NCBI RefSeq assembly: GCF_002932875.1 | Contig: NZ_PSWS01000069.1 | Coordinates: 1 to 42,474, forward strand | DNA: 42,474 bases | Origin: Rathayibacter tritici | Lineage (GTDB): Bacteria > Actinomycetota > Actinomycetes > Actinomycetales > Microbacteriaceae | Reading direction: 5' to 3' | Shown here: one piece after another, positions 8,037-15,640 of the stretch | Position numbering within the stretch: position 1 is the first letter of the stretch | How the letters are laid out: the number at the start of each line of letters is the position of its first letter | Program-made: the position numbers and the translations under genes | Notes under the pieces: model-generated | Seen by the model: only the letters and a program-made list of their open reading frames with translations | Told to the model about the DNA's origin: nothing | The model's database searches: none

Positions 8037-9125
8037 TCACGCGCCGAGACCGAGGAGGTCAGCGAGAGCGTCGGACGAGAGTTCGCCCCCATAGGTCGGC
8101 TCGTCGACCTCCAGATCGACCGGGTCCACCCCGAGCATCCAAGCGAGCGTGTCCTTTCGAACAGTCCCCTGCGCGATCTGCGCGATGTGAGCATGTTGAA
8201 GAGCAAGGGGGAATCTTCGCGTCGAAGCTGCATCCATTCGTGCCGTGATGTGGTCTCCAGGCTCGGAGGTCTTCCAGTGGCGCCGCAAGAGCCGCTGCGT
8301 GGGCTGGGGCGACCACGTCTCCAGATAGTCATTCATCGGGAGGCGCAAAGCAACGATTCGGTTCTTGAGAGCTTCGACGGAAACGCCTCGGTTCCAGACA
8401 TGCTCCGCTATGTCTGCCTCCGTCACCACTGTCCAATCGATGCTCTGAATCCATGTTGCGGGAAGAAGAATTTCGGCGGCGAATGCATTAGCCTCCGGCT
8501 CGCTGGAAACCACCTCTGCCGAACGACCTTGCCGGAAAGACTCCTCCTGGTGAACAAGATGCCCGAGCTCGTGAGCCAGCGACCAGTTCTCCCGAAACCA
8601 GTTCCCAGTCGCCTCGAGCGCGATGATTGCTCGACCGCCGAAGCGAAAAGAGTATGCGGAAGTCAGTTCACTCAGGCGCACGATGTCGATGCCCAGGGAA
8701 TCTAAACGGTCGGCAAAGGGACGGATGAAGTCGTCTCCGAGCGCGACTCGCGCCGACTCAAGCGTCTCGGGGACGTCGGACGCAGCGAGCCCGCCCTGAA
8801 CCTGTTCATAGGCGAGAAGGACCCTATCGAGGTGCGGGAGATCGACATCCTTGCCCGGTACGTGATGACGCCGCGTCTCTTGATCGAACGCGTGGCGCGC
8901 GGCCGCAACCACCCGATTCGGGTCGGGCGACCCGGTGATGATGAAGTGCAGGTCAGCGTCAAGGAGATCTGCAATCTTCGCGAGTTCGATTGCGGCAAAG
9001 CCGCGCTCGCCTCGGAGCGCACGCGAAAAGGCGTCGGGAGTCATTCCGACGTCCGCTGCGATGCTTCGCTGAGTACTACCGCTCGGGAGCAGGTCAGCAA
9101 CTCGCTGTCCGATCTGTTCAGTCAT
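8037..9125 (-). CDS. XRE-type HTH regulator fused to an ImmA/IrrE-family metallopeptidase
   Basis: A 362-residue protein with two clear parts. Residues about 1-65 form an XRE helix-turn-helix (STQRSIAADVGMTPDAFSRALRGERGFAAIELAKIADLL). Residues about 140-225 form a DUF955/ImmA-IrrE zinc peptidase core with HELGH at 185-189 and a downstream acidic ligand in SEPEANAFAAEILLP (around residues 209-211). The C-terminal third is a helical domain I do not recognise. In this family the peptidase often cleaves a repressor, or the protein serves as the antitoxin partner. I place the start at 9125 because the HTH begins there; TACCAT six bases upstream makes a leaderless promoter. The PIN gene follows after 13 bases. 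Confidence 0.85.
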   Translation of the reverse strand: MTEQIGQRVADLLPSGSTQRSIAADVGMTPDAFSRALRGERGFAAIELAKIADLLDADLHFIITGSPDPNRVVAAARHAFDQETRRHHVPGKDVDLPHLDRVLLAYEQVQGGLAASDVPETLESARVALGDDFIRPFADRLDSLGIDIVRLSELTSAYSFRFGGRAIIALEATGNWFRENWSLAHELGHLVHQEESFRQGRSAEVVSSEPEANAFAAEILLPATWIQSIDWTVVTEADIAEHVWNRGVSVEALKNRIVALRLPMNDYLETWSPQPTQRLLRRHWKTSEPGDHITARMDAASTRRFPLALQHAHIAQIAQGTVRKDTLAWMLGVDPVDLEVDEPTYGGELSSDALADLLGLGA

Positions 9126-9131
9126 GCGTGC

Positions 9132-9137
9132 ATGGTA
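9132..9137 (-). promoter_or_regulatory. Leaderless -10 hexamer of the HTH/ImmA-PIN operon
   Basis: TACCAT on the minus strand ends six bases before the ATG at 9125. No Shine-Dalgarno site lies between them. The HTH domain of the first gene could act here as an autoregulator, which is inference. Confidence 0.45.
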
Positions 9138-9233
9138 CGCGTCCGTTGTGAAAATCCCAACGACCACGTCAGCGCGCGCGACAGTCGTCGAGCCGTGGAT
9201 GACGACCAGCCGAACGAAGTCCTGCACACGCCG

Positions 9234-9305
9234 CTCCGCCACCAGGATTCGAACCTGGACCGGACAGCTCCAAAGGCTGCCGTGCTGCCGTTACACCATG
9301 GCGGA
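9234..9305 (-). tRNA. tRNA-Gln (anticodon TTG)
   Basis: The minus strand folds as a full cloverleaf. The acceptor stem pairs TCCGCCA with TGGCGGA, with a G discriminator and no encoded CCA. The anticodon arm has the loop CTTTGGA, giving anticodon TTG, and the T arm is CCAGG-TTCGAAT-CCTGG. Length is 72 nt. The accessory HTH/PIN pair starts about 110 bases beyond its 3' end, a common place for insertions. Confidence 0.95.
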
Positions 9306-9419
9306 CCGCGCTCACGCGCGCCGTCCATCCTGCCATCCCCGAGGCCCGGGCTCCGCCTCAGGGCGCCCGCCTCGCCCTCCCCGGCGTCCCCCGAGCAGCT
9401 CAACCACCAGAATGGACGC

Positions 9420-9911
9420 GTGAGTGCGAATGACGAGGTCGACGGGATCGTCGATGCGTGGGTGCGGGAGCGGCCCGACCTCGACTTCACGCCGCTCCAG
9501 GTCTTCTCGCGGATGCGCCGACTGGCCAAGCAGCTCGAGCGCGCGCGCGGCATCGCCTTCGGCCGCTCGGAGTTGGAGACGTGGGAGTTCGACGTGCTCT
9601 CGGCGCTGCGCCGTGCCGGCGCCCCCTACCGGATGAGCCCGAAGCAGCTCCTCCAGGCGACGATGGTCACCAGCGGCACCATGACCAACCGCATCGACCG
9701 GCTGGTCGAGCGTGACCTGGTCGAGCGCCTCGACGACCCGAACGACGGGCGGGGCGTGCTGGTGCAGATGACGCCGTCCGGGCTCGCCCGCGTCGATGCG
9801 GCGATCACCCGCCTGGTCGACGCGGAGCAGGAGCTGCTCGGCGCACTCACCCACGCACAGCAGGAGCGGCTGGCGCAGCTGCTCCGCAAGCTCTCGCTCG
9901 ACTTCGGCTGA
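9420..9911 (+). CDS. MarR-family transcriptional regulator
   Basis: A 163-residue winged-helix DNA-binding protein, probably a dimeric repressor. The wHTH core runs from about residue 55 to 125: a helix in WEFDVLSALRRAGAPYRMSPKQL, the recognition region TMVTSGTMTNRIDRLVERDLVERLDD, and the wing PNDGRGVLVQMTPSGL. The ends are helical, as expected for the dimer interface. The GTG start at 9420 follows CAGAAT by six bases, a weak leaderless-type promoter. It is convergent with the ABC-F gene and sits beside tRNA-Gln. No obvious target gene is divergent from it, so its ligand and regulon cannot be guessed. Confidence 0.9.
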   Translation: MSANDEVDGIVDAWVRERPDLDFTPLQVFSRMRRLAKQLERARGIAFGRSELETWEFDVLSALRRAGAPYRMSPKQLLQATMVTSGTMTNRIDRLVERDLVERLDDPNDGRGVLVQMTPSGLARVDAAITRLVDAEQELLGALTHAQQERLAQLLRKLSLDFG

Positions 9912-9923
9912 ACTCCCCCGCCA

Positions 9924-9962
9924 AGAACTCCGCGGTCATCCGCCGCGAGTACCGCGACTTCT
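9924..9962. terminator. Imperfect palindrome between convergent MarR and ABC-F genes
   Basis: Left arm 9924-9936 and right arm 9951-9962 pair with one bulge and one mismatch around a 14-base loop. It lies in the 80-base gap between two convergent genes and is likely a bidirectional terminator. Its outer-arm layout resembles the longer palindromic repeats elsewhere in the window, but I found no second copy. Confidence 0.4.
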
Positions 9963-9991
9963 GAGTCTTCGAGCGGACGGGCGGCCCGGGC

Positions 9992-11782
9992 TCAGCCCTC
10001 CAGCTGCTCCGAGAGCTCCAGCCAGCGCAGCTCGAGTTCGGCCGTCTCGTCCTCGTAGGCGCGGAGGGTCGCGTTCAATGCCAGGATGCCGTCGTAGTCG
10101 TCCTGGTCGTGAGTCGCCATCGTCTCGTGCACCGTCGCCGTCAGCTGGGTCAGCTTGTGCAGGCGCCGGTCGATGGCCGCCACCTCCTTCTCGGCGGTGC
10201 GGCGTTCGGCTCCCGCCAGGCCGCTCGGCGCGGGCGTGGCGGAGCCGGAGGAGCCGGAGGACGCGGGCGCCCCCTTCTGGAGCGCACGGCGCAGGTCGAG
10301 GTACTGCTCGACCCCGCCGGGCAGGTGCCGGAACGCGCCATCCATCACGGCGTACTGCTGATCGGTGACGCGCTCGAGCAGGTACCGGTCGTGCGAGACG
10401 ACGAGCAGCGTGCCCGGCCAGGAGTCGAGCAGGTCCTCGATGGCGGCGAGCATGTCGGTGTCGAGGTCGTTGGTCGGCTCGTCGAGGATCAGCACGTTCG
10501 GCTCGCTGAGCAGGATGAGCAGGAGTTGGAGCCGCCGCCGCTGCCCGCCCGAGAGGTCCTTCACCGGCGTCGAGAGTTGCGCGCTCGAGAAGCCGAGCCG
10601 CTCGAGCAGCTGGCCCGGCGTCATCTCCTTGCCGCCGATGGAGTAGCTGGTGCGCTGCTCCGCGATGATCTCGCGGACGGGCTGGTGCTGCACCTCCGTC
10701 AGCTCGCGCAGCTGCTGATCGAGGATCGCGACGCGCACGGTGGTGCCGCGCTTCACTCGGCCGCTCGTCGGCTCCACGCTGCCCGCAACGAGGCCCAGGA
10801 GGGTGGACTTCCCGGCTCCGTTGACGCCCAGGACGCCGGTGCGCTCGCCCGGCGCGATCCGCCACTCGATGCGGTTGAGGACGGTGCGCTCGCCGTAGCG
10901 GACCGTGACGTCGAGCAGGTCGACGACGTCTTTGCCCAGCCGCGAGACGGCGAGCTGCGAGAGCGAGACCGAGTCGCGCACGGGAGGCTCGTCCTCGATC
11001 AGCTGGTTCGCGGCGTCGATCCGGAACTTGGGCTTCGCGGTGCGCGCGGGAGCACCGCGGCGAAGCCAGGCCAGCTCCTTCTTCATCAGGTTCTGGCGCT
11101 TGGCCTCCATCGTCGAGGCCATCCGGTCGCGCTCGACGCGCTGCAGAATGTAGGCCGCGTAGCCGCCCTCGAAGGGCTCGACGATCCGATCGTGCACCTC
11201 CCAGGTGGCGGTGCAGATCTCGTCGAGGAACCACCGGTCGTGAGTGACGACCGCCAGCCCGCCCGACGACACCGCCCAGCGACGTTTGAGGTGCTCGGCG
11301 AGCCAGGCGATGCCCTCGACGTCGAGGTGGTTGGTGGGCTCATCGAGGAAGACGACATCCCACTCACCGACGAGCAGCTTCGCCAGGGCGACGCGGCGAC
11401 GCTGGCCACCCGAGAGGGAACCGACGACGCCGTCCCAGGGGACGTCGCGGAGCAGACCGGCGATCACGTCGCGGGTACGCGCGTCGCCCGCCCACTCGTG
11501 CTCCTGCAACCCACCGACGACGGCCTGGGCGACGGTGAGCTCCTCATCGACCGTGTCGGCCTGGTCGAGCATCCCGAGCGTGACGCCGCGGCGGTGCGTG
11601 ACGCGGCCGCGGTCCGGCTCGATGCGCTGCGCGAGCAGGCGCAGGAGAGTCGACTTGCCGTCGCCGTTGCGGCCGACGATCCCGATGCGGTCGCCCTCCT
11701 CGATCCCCAGGGAGACGTCGTCGAAGATCACGCGCGTGGGGTACTCGAGTCGCAGCGCCTCGGCGCCCAGCAGATGTGCCAT
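9992..11782 (-). CDS. ABC-F family ATPase (Uup-like)
   Basis: A soluble protein with two ABC domains and no membrane segments, acting on ribosomes or, for Uup, also linked to DNA structures. The 596 residues show domain 1 with Walker A GRNGDGKST, signature LSGGQRRRVALAK and Walker B VFLDEPTNHLD; a linker rich in basic residues; and domain 2 with Walker A GVNGAGKST, signature LSGGQRRRLQL and Walker B LILDEPTNDLD. A C-terminal coiled coil (about the last 75 residues) is the Uup-type C-terminal domain. The start at 11782 follows TAGGCT by eight bases, so it is probably leaderless. The longer upstream frame lacks homology. It follows the oxidoreductase gene in the same direction. Confidence 0.93.
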   Translation of the reverse strand: MAHLLGAEALRLEYPTRVIFDDVSLGIEEGDRIGIVGRNGDGKSTLLRLLAQRIEPDRGRVTHRRGVTLGMLDQADTVDEELTVAQAVVGGLQEHEWAGDARTRDVIAGLLRDVPWDGVVGSLSGGQRRRVALAKLLVGEWDVVFLDEPTNHLDVEGIAWLAEHLKRRWAVSSGGLAVVTHDRWFLDEICTATWEVHDRIVEPFEGGYAAYILQRVERDRMASTMEAKRQNLMKKELAWLRRGAPARTAKPKFRIDAANQLIEDEPPVRDSVSLSQLAVSRLGKDVVDLLDVTVRYGERTVLNRIEWRIAPGERTGVLGVNGAGKSTLLGLVAGSVEPTSGRVKRGTTVRVAILDQQLRELTEVQHQPVREIIAEQRTSYSIGGKEMTPGQLLERLGFSSAQLSTPVKDLSGGQRRRLQLLLILLSEPNVLILDEPTNDLDTDMLAAIEDLLDSWPGTLLVVSHDRYLLERVTDQQYAVMDGAFRHLPGGVEQYLDLRRALQKGAPASSGSSGSATPAPSGLAGAERRTAEKEVAAIDRRLHKLTQLTATVHETMATHDQDDYDGILALNATLRAYEDETAELELRWLELSEQLEG

Positions 11783-11790
11783 AGGGATCC

Positions 11791-11796
11791 AGCCTA
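11791..11796 (-). promoter_or_regulatory. Leaderless -10 hexamer of the ABC-F gene
   Basis: TAGGCT on the minus strand ends eight bases before the ATG at 11782, slightly further than in the other leaderless candidates here. Confidence 0.4.
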
Positions 11797-11868
11797 GGCG
11801 GTGCCACCCGTGCGGCCGGGCACAGTGGGCGCGCCGCAGAGGGGTGGCACCCGCGGAGGTGACGGGTC

Positions 11869-13434
11869 TCAGTCCGCGGGGTCGGGTTCGGGGGCCGGCT
11901 TCGACACCGCGACCGAGCGGCGGTGCAGGCCCGTCGCGCCGTCGGGCGCGGGCGGGCGCTCGACTGTAGTCTGCACCGTGCCGTCGGCATCGGTCGCGCG
12001 CACCGTGACGACGTGGTCGCCGGCCGTCGCGTCCCACTCCAGCACCCACTGAATCCATGTGTCGGCCGTCACTTGCTCGGCGAGCCGCGCCTCCTGCCAC
12101 GCGCCGCCATCGATCTGCACCTCGACCTTCGCGATCCCGGTGTGCGGTGCCCACGCGACTCCCGCTACGGCGACCATGCCCTCCTCGACCAGCTGTCCCT
12201 TCCGCGGAACATCGATCCGCGACTCGATTTTGATCGGGCCGCGCTCGGTCCAGCCGCGGGTCGACCAGTAGGCGAGGTCCTCCGCGAAGGTGGTCACCGT
12301 GAGCTCGACGACCCACTTCGTCGCCGATACGTACCCGTAGAGGCCGGGGACCACCATGCGCACAGGGAAGCCGTGCTCGACCGGCAGCGGTTCGCCGTTC
12401 ATCCCCACGGCCAGCAAGCTCGCGCGGTTCTCGTCCTGCAGCACGTCGAGCGGGCTGGAGGCGGTGAACCCGTCGATGCTGCGCGAGAGCACCATGTCGG
12501 CGCCGGCGGTCGGCCGCGCCCGGGCCAGGAGCTGCCGAATCGGGTAGCCCAGCCAGAGGGCGGTGCCGATCAGATCGCCGCCGACCTCGTTGGACACGCA
12601 GGACAGGGTGACCAGGTGCTCCTCGAGCGGCAGCGCGAGCAGCTCGTCCCAGGTGATCTCGATCTCCTCCTCGACCATGCCGGTGATCTTCAGCGACCAG
12701 TCGGCAGGCTCGACCGAGGGCACGGAGAGCGCGGTGTCGATCCGGTAGAACGAGGCGTTGGGAGTGACGTACGGGCTGATGCCTGTGATGTGGTCGAGCA
12801 CGGCACCGGCGGGGACGGCCGAAGCCGCGGAGGCGGGAGCGGGTAGCGACACGGCCTCGCGCACAGCGGTGACGGCGGCGGAAGCGGAAGTGAGGAAGCG
12901 CGCGCCGACGCCGGCCGCGACCGCCGTGACTCCGGCGATGCCGACCAGGCGCAGGAACGACCGCCGACCGGGAGCCCCGCTCCCCGACTCCTCCTGCCAG
13001 CCGCGGAGGCGGACGGAGGCGGAGCGGAGCACGCCGGCTCCGGCCACCATGCCGACGATGCTCGGCACGGCATCGATGCCGGACGAACCCTCCCGGCTCA
13101 CCGCAGCGAACGCACCGGCGCCGGCGACAACGGCCAGCAGCAGCAGCCCGAACGGCGGAAGTCGATACTCCAGCAGCCCCGCCCCGACCGCCAGGACTGC
13201 AATAGCGATGCCGATCGAGACCAGGAGCACGAGTTTGTCGCCGGTTCCGAAGAGGGCGATAACGGTGTCCTTCACGCCGGGCGGAACGATGTCGATGACG
13301 AAGCCGCCGACCGCGATCAGCGGACTGCCCCCCGCGCCGGTGAACACTGCGACGACCTCCGCGACCGCCAGGGAGACGACAGCGGCCACGATCCCGGAGA
13401 GGATAGCGAAGAGGGTGGTACGTCGGCGCGACAT
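11869..13434 (-). CDS. Membrane-anchored molybdopterin-dependent oxidoreductase (sulfite oxidase family)
   Basis: A 521-residue protein with an N-terminal membrane part of several hydrophobic helices (roughly residues 8-31, 68-86, 95-112, 122-138). A twin-arginine-like motif GRRSFLRLVG (156-165) with a further hydrophobic stretch follows, then the molybdopterin domain (about 225-400) and an Ig-like Mo-co dimerisation domain at the C-terminus (about 415-500). Cys279 in TLSCVSNEVGG is the expected molybdenum ligand. The catalytic part should face outside the membrane. The natural substrate is unknown. I start at the ATG at 13434; a GTG nine bases upstream is possible. The reading frame further upstream only translates tandem repeats. 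Confidence 0.88.
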   Translation of the reverse strand: MSRRRTTLFAILSGIVAAVVSLAVAEVVAVFTGAGGSPLIAVGGFVIDIVPPGVKDTVIALFGTGDKLVLLVSIGIAIAVLAVGAGLLEYRLPPFGLLLLAVVAGAGAFAAVSREGSSGIDAVPSIVGMVAGAGVLRSASVRLRGWQEESGSGAPGRRSFLRLVGIAGVTAVAAGVGARFLTSASAAVTAVREAVSLPAPASAASAVPAGAVLDHITGISPYVTPNASFYRIDTALSVPSVEPADWSLKITGMVEEEIEITWDELLALPLEEHLVTLSCVSNEVGGDLIGTALWLGYPIRQLLARARPTAGADMVLSRSIDGFTASSPLDVLQDENRASLLAVGMNGEPLPVEHGFPVRMVVPGLYGYVSATKWVVELTVTTFAEDLAYWSTRGWTERGPIKIESRIDVPRKGQLVEEGMVAVAGVAWAPHTGIAKVEVQIDGGAWQEARLAEQVTADTWIQWVLEWDATAGDHVVTVRATDADGTVQTTVERPPAPDGATGLHRRSVAVSKPAPEPDPAD

Positions 13435-13514
13435 GAGCGGCACTCTAAGCCACGCGGGCGGGACTTCTCTGCGGGCTGCCTGCGCGTCGGGTTCGGCGGC
13501 GCATGGCTGGGCGG

Positions 13515-13566
13515 GCGATTCGCAGGGGGAGGTGCGATTCGCAGGGGGAGGTGCGATTCGCAGGGG
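13515..13566 (+). repeat. 19-bp tandem repeat array, forward
   Basis: Two full identical units (13515-13533, 13534-13552) and a 14-base partial unit (13553-13566). Each carries the core CGATTCGCAGG. It has the same period and total length (52 bases) as the array at 13622-13673. Confidence 0.9.
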
Positions 13567-13621
13567 ATCTGTGCGCAGACGCCGATCCTGCCGCGGAACG
13601 GGCGCCGGAGGAGTCGGATCC

Positions 13622-13673
13622 CCTGCACATCGGACGGAGTCCTGCACATCCGACGGAGTCCTGCACATCGGAC
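13622..13673 (-). repeat. 19-bp tandem repeat array, inverted
   Basis: Two 19-base units (13622-13640, 13641-13659, one mismatch) and a 14-base partial unit. Read on the minus strand each unit carries CGATGTGCAGG (GGATGTGCAGG in the middle unit), so the shared core with the first array is CGATNNGCAGG in opposite orientation. Confidence 0.9.
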
Positions 13674-13696
13674 AGCGGAGCCGGGCCCTGGCGCGC

Positions 13697-14632
13697 CTAG
13701 GACGAGAGCACGCGCGCTCCGTGCACGGGCCCCGAGACCCGCACAGCGTTCAGGCGCGCGGAGCTCAGCTCCAGCTGCAGGTCGAGGGCGGCGTCGGCGT
13801 CCGACGCGAGGAACGCCACGGTCGGGCCCGAGCCTGAGACGAGGCCGCCGAGCGCGCCACGTCCCTCGCCGAGCTCGAGGATGCGGGCGAGCCCGGGCTG
13901 CAGGTGCAGCGCCGGCGCCTGAAGGTCGTTGTGCATCGCGTCGGCGAGCATTGCGGCGTCACCGGCACGGAGTGCTTGCAGCACGTTGGGATCGATGGTC
14001 GGAGTCACCGAGATGGGGCGGAAGTCGTGCAGATGGCGCTCGCGGTGCCGGTCGAGCTCGCTGTAGACCTCCGGGGTCGACAGGCCCTCGTCCGAGAGCA
14101 CCAGCACCCACTCGAAGCGGCCCTTGGCCAGCGCGGGGCTCAGCTCGTCTCCGCGTCCGACTCCGATCGCGGTACCGCCGGTGAAGGAGAAGGGGACGTC
14201 AGCGCCCAGGCTCGCCGCGATGCCGAGCAGCTGCTCCCGCGTGCAGGCCGTGCCCCAGAGCGCGTCGCATGCCAGGAGGGTTGCGGCGGCGTCGGCCGAC
14301 CCGCCCCCCATGCCGCCGGCGATCGGGACGTGCTTCTCGATCTCGAGGTGCACGCCACCGCGGTACCCGGTGGCCCTGGCCAACGCACGCGCCGCCTTGA
14401 TGGCGAGGTTGGAGCCGTCCACAGCGAGAGCGGAGGTGTCGATCGAGCCTGAGAAGGAGACCGAGAAGTCGGACGCGTCCGACGCGAAAACGTCCTCATA
14501 GAGCGAAAGCGACTGGTACGCGGTCGCCAGCTCGTGGTAGCCGTCGTCGCGCACAGCGCCGACCTTGAGGAACACGTTGATCTTGCCGGGGGCCCGCGCA
14601 TGGACCCGGTTCGACGTCACGCGATGGGCCAT
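13697..14632 (-). CDS. ispE: 4-diphosphocytidyl-2-C-methyl-D-erythritol kinase
   Basis: GHMP kinase of the non-mevalonate isoprenoid pathway. The 311-residue protein has the catalytic Lys in [11 protein letters not shown] (residues 14-24), the glycine-rich ATP loop [15 protein letters not shown] with its catalytic Asp, and the third GHMP motif [14 protein letters not shown] near the C-terminus. It starts at 14632, nine bases after the rsmA stop, but also has its own leaderless -10 hexamer overlapping that stop. The metG-tatD-rsmA-ispE order is standard in actinobacteria. Confidence 0.96.
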   Translation of the reverse strand: MAHRVTSNRVHARAPGKINVFLKVGAVRDDGYHELATAYQSLSLYEDVFASDASDFSVSFSGSIDTSALAVDGSNLAIKAARALARATGYRGGVHLEIEKHVPIAGGMGGGSADAAATLLACDALWGTACTREQLLGIAASLGADVPFSFTGGTAIGVGRGDELSPALAKGRFEWVLVLSDEGLSTPEVYSELDRHRERHLHDFRPISVTPTIDPNVLQALRAGDAAMLADAMHNDLQAPALHLQPGLARILELGEGRGALGGLVSGSGPTVAFLASDADAALDLQLELSSARLNAVRVSGPVHGARVLSS

Positions 14633-14638
14633 GCTCTC

Positions 14639-14644
14639 ACGCTA
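14639..14644 (-). promoter_or_regulatory. Leaderless -10 hexamer of ispE, overlapping the rsmA stop codon
   Basis: TAGCGT on the minus strand ends six bases before the ispE ATG. Its first three bases are the TAG stop codon of rsmA. Confidence 0.5.
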
Positions 14645-15640
14645 CAGGGTGGCGGAGGCGCCCTCGTCCGCGCCGGAGGAGGCCTCCCCGTCGCCATCCA
14701 CGCCGTCCCCGTCGGTCCCCGCCAGCGACCCGTCCGCCCGCGACGCGCCGCGCACCGGCACTCGCGTCGGATCGAGCTCCCGCCCCAGCCGGACGAAGGC
14801 GGCGACGTCCAACTCCTCGCCCCGCGCTGTCTGCGGGACACCGGCCGACTCGAGGGCGGTGATCGCGGCGGCGCTGTCGCCGAAGAGCGTCGCGAGGGAC
14901 TGGCGGAGCATCTTCCTCCGCTGGGCGAACGCGGCATCGACTACGGCGAAGACCGCGCGGCGAAGGGTCTCGTCGCCCGGCTCCTCCCCGCGCTCGAAGG
15001 CGACCAGCACGCTGTCGACGTTCGGCACCGGCCAGAAGATCTGGCGCGAAACCGTGCCGCCGGTCGACCAGGAGCCGAACCACGCGGCCTTCACACTCGG
15101 GCCGCCGTAGACCTTCGATCCCGGCCCGGCCGCGAGCCGGTGCCCGACCTCGGACTGGACCATCACGACTCCGGACCGGATGCTCGCGAAGTTCTCGAGG
15201 AAGTGCAGCAGCACGGGCACCGAGATGTTGTACGGGAGGTTGGCGACGAGGCGCGCGGGGTCGCCCGGCAGATCGAGCACCTTCATCGCATCGGCGTGCA
15301 CCACCGCGAGGTCGGCGCCCGGCATCATCAGCTCGACCGTGCGCGGCAGCTGCTCGGCGAGGCGACCGTCGATCTCGACGGCTGCGACCCGGGCGCCCGC
15401 CTCAAGCAGACCGAGCGTCAGCGAACCCAGACCCGGACCGATCTCGACGACGGTCTCCCCCGGCTGCACACCTGCCAGCTTGACGATGCGGCGGACGGTG
15501 TTCGCGTCGTGGACGAAGTTCTGGCCGAGCTTCTTGGTCGGCATGACATCGAGCAGGCCCGCGAGGTCGCGGATCTCGGCCGGGCCCAGCAGACGCGGGA
15601 TGCTCGCGGCCGTCGGCACCGCTGCGTGACGGCCGCTCAT
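14642..15640 (-). CDS. rsmA: 16S rRNA dimethyladenosine transferase (KsgA)
   Basis: Dimethylates the two adjacent adenosines in helix 45 of 16S rRNA late in small-subunit assembly. The 332-residue protein has LGQNFVHDANTVRRIV, the SAM-binding motif VVEIGPGLGSLTLGL, acidic motif II VAAVEIDGRL, and the catalytic motif NLPYNISVPVL. The last 45 or so residues form a low-complexity acidic tail (TDGDGVDGDGEASSGADEG), longer than in typical KsgA. The start at 15640 overlaps the tatD stop as ATGA, so translation is coupled; the longer frame to 15691 is ignored. An rpf gene often found between tatD and rsmA in actinobacteria is absent here. Confidence 0.95.
   Translation of the reverse strand: MSGRHAAVPTAASIPRLLGPAEIRDLAGLLDVMPTKKLGQNFVHDANTVRRIVKLAGVQPGETVVEIGPGLGSLTLGLLEAGARVAAVEIDGRLAEQLPRTVELMMPGADLAVVHADAMKVLDLPGDPARLVANLPYNISVPVLLHFLENFASIRSGVVMVQSEVGHRLAAGPGSKVYGGPSVKAAWFGSWSTGGTVSRQIFWPVPNVDSVLVAFERGEEPGDETLRRAVFAVVDAAFAQRRKMLRQSLATLFGDSAAAITALESAGVPQTARGEELDVAAFVRLGRELDPTRVPVRGASRADGSLAGTDGDGVDGDGEASSGADEGASATL

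Larger units (their letters stand above)
13435..13696. other. Intergenic region carrying two inverted 19-bp repeat arrays
   Basis: This 262-base gap between ispE and the molybdopterin oxidoreductase has no supported gene. It contains the two tandem arrays listed separately and presumably the oxidoreductase promoter. Confidence 0.7.

Noticed and set aside
7150-9233. tRNA-Gln-targeted integrative element with attL/attR
   Set aside because: The accessory pair is next to the tRNA, but no integrase and no duplicate of the tRNA 3' end could be seen, so I describe it only as an insertion of unknown mechanism.
8832-9419. N-terminal extension of the MarR regulator up to 8832
   Set aside because: The extension would be read antisense through the HTH/ImmA gene and across tRNA-Gln; MarR homology starts after 9420.
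13515-13673. CRISPR array
   Set aside because: Period is only 19 bases with two to three units and no variable spacers of 30 or more bases; no cas genes nearby.
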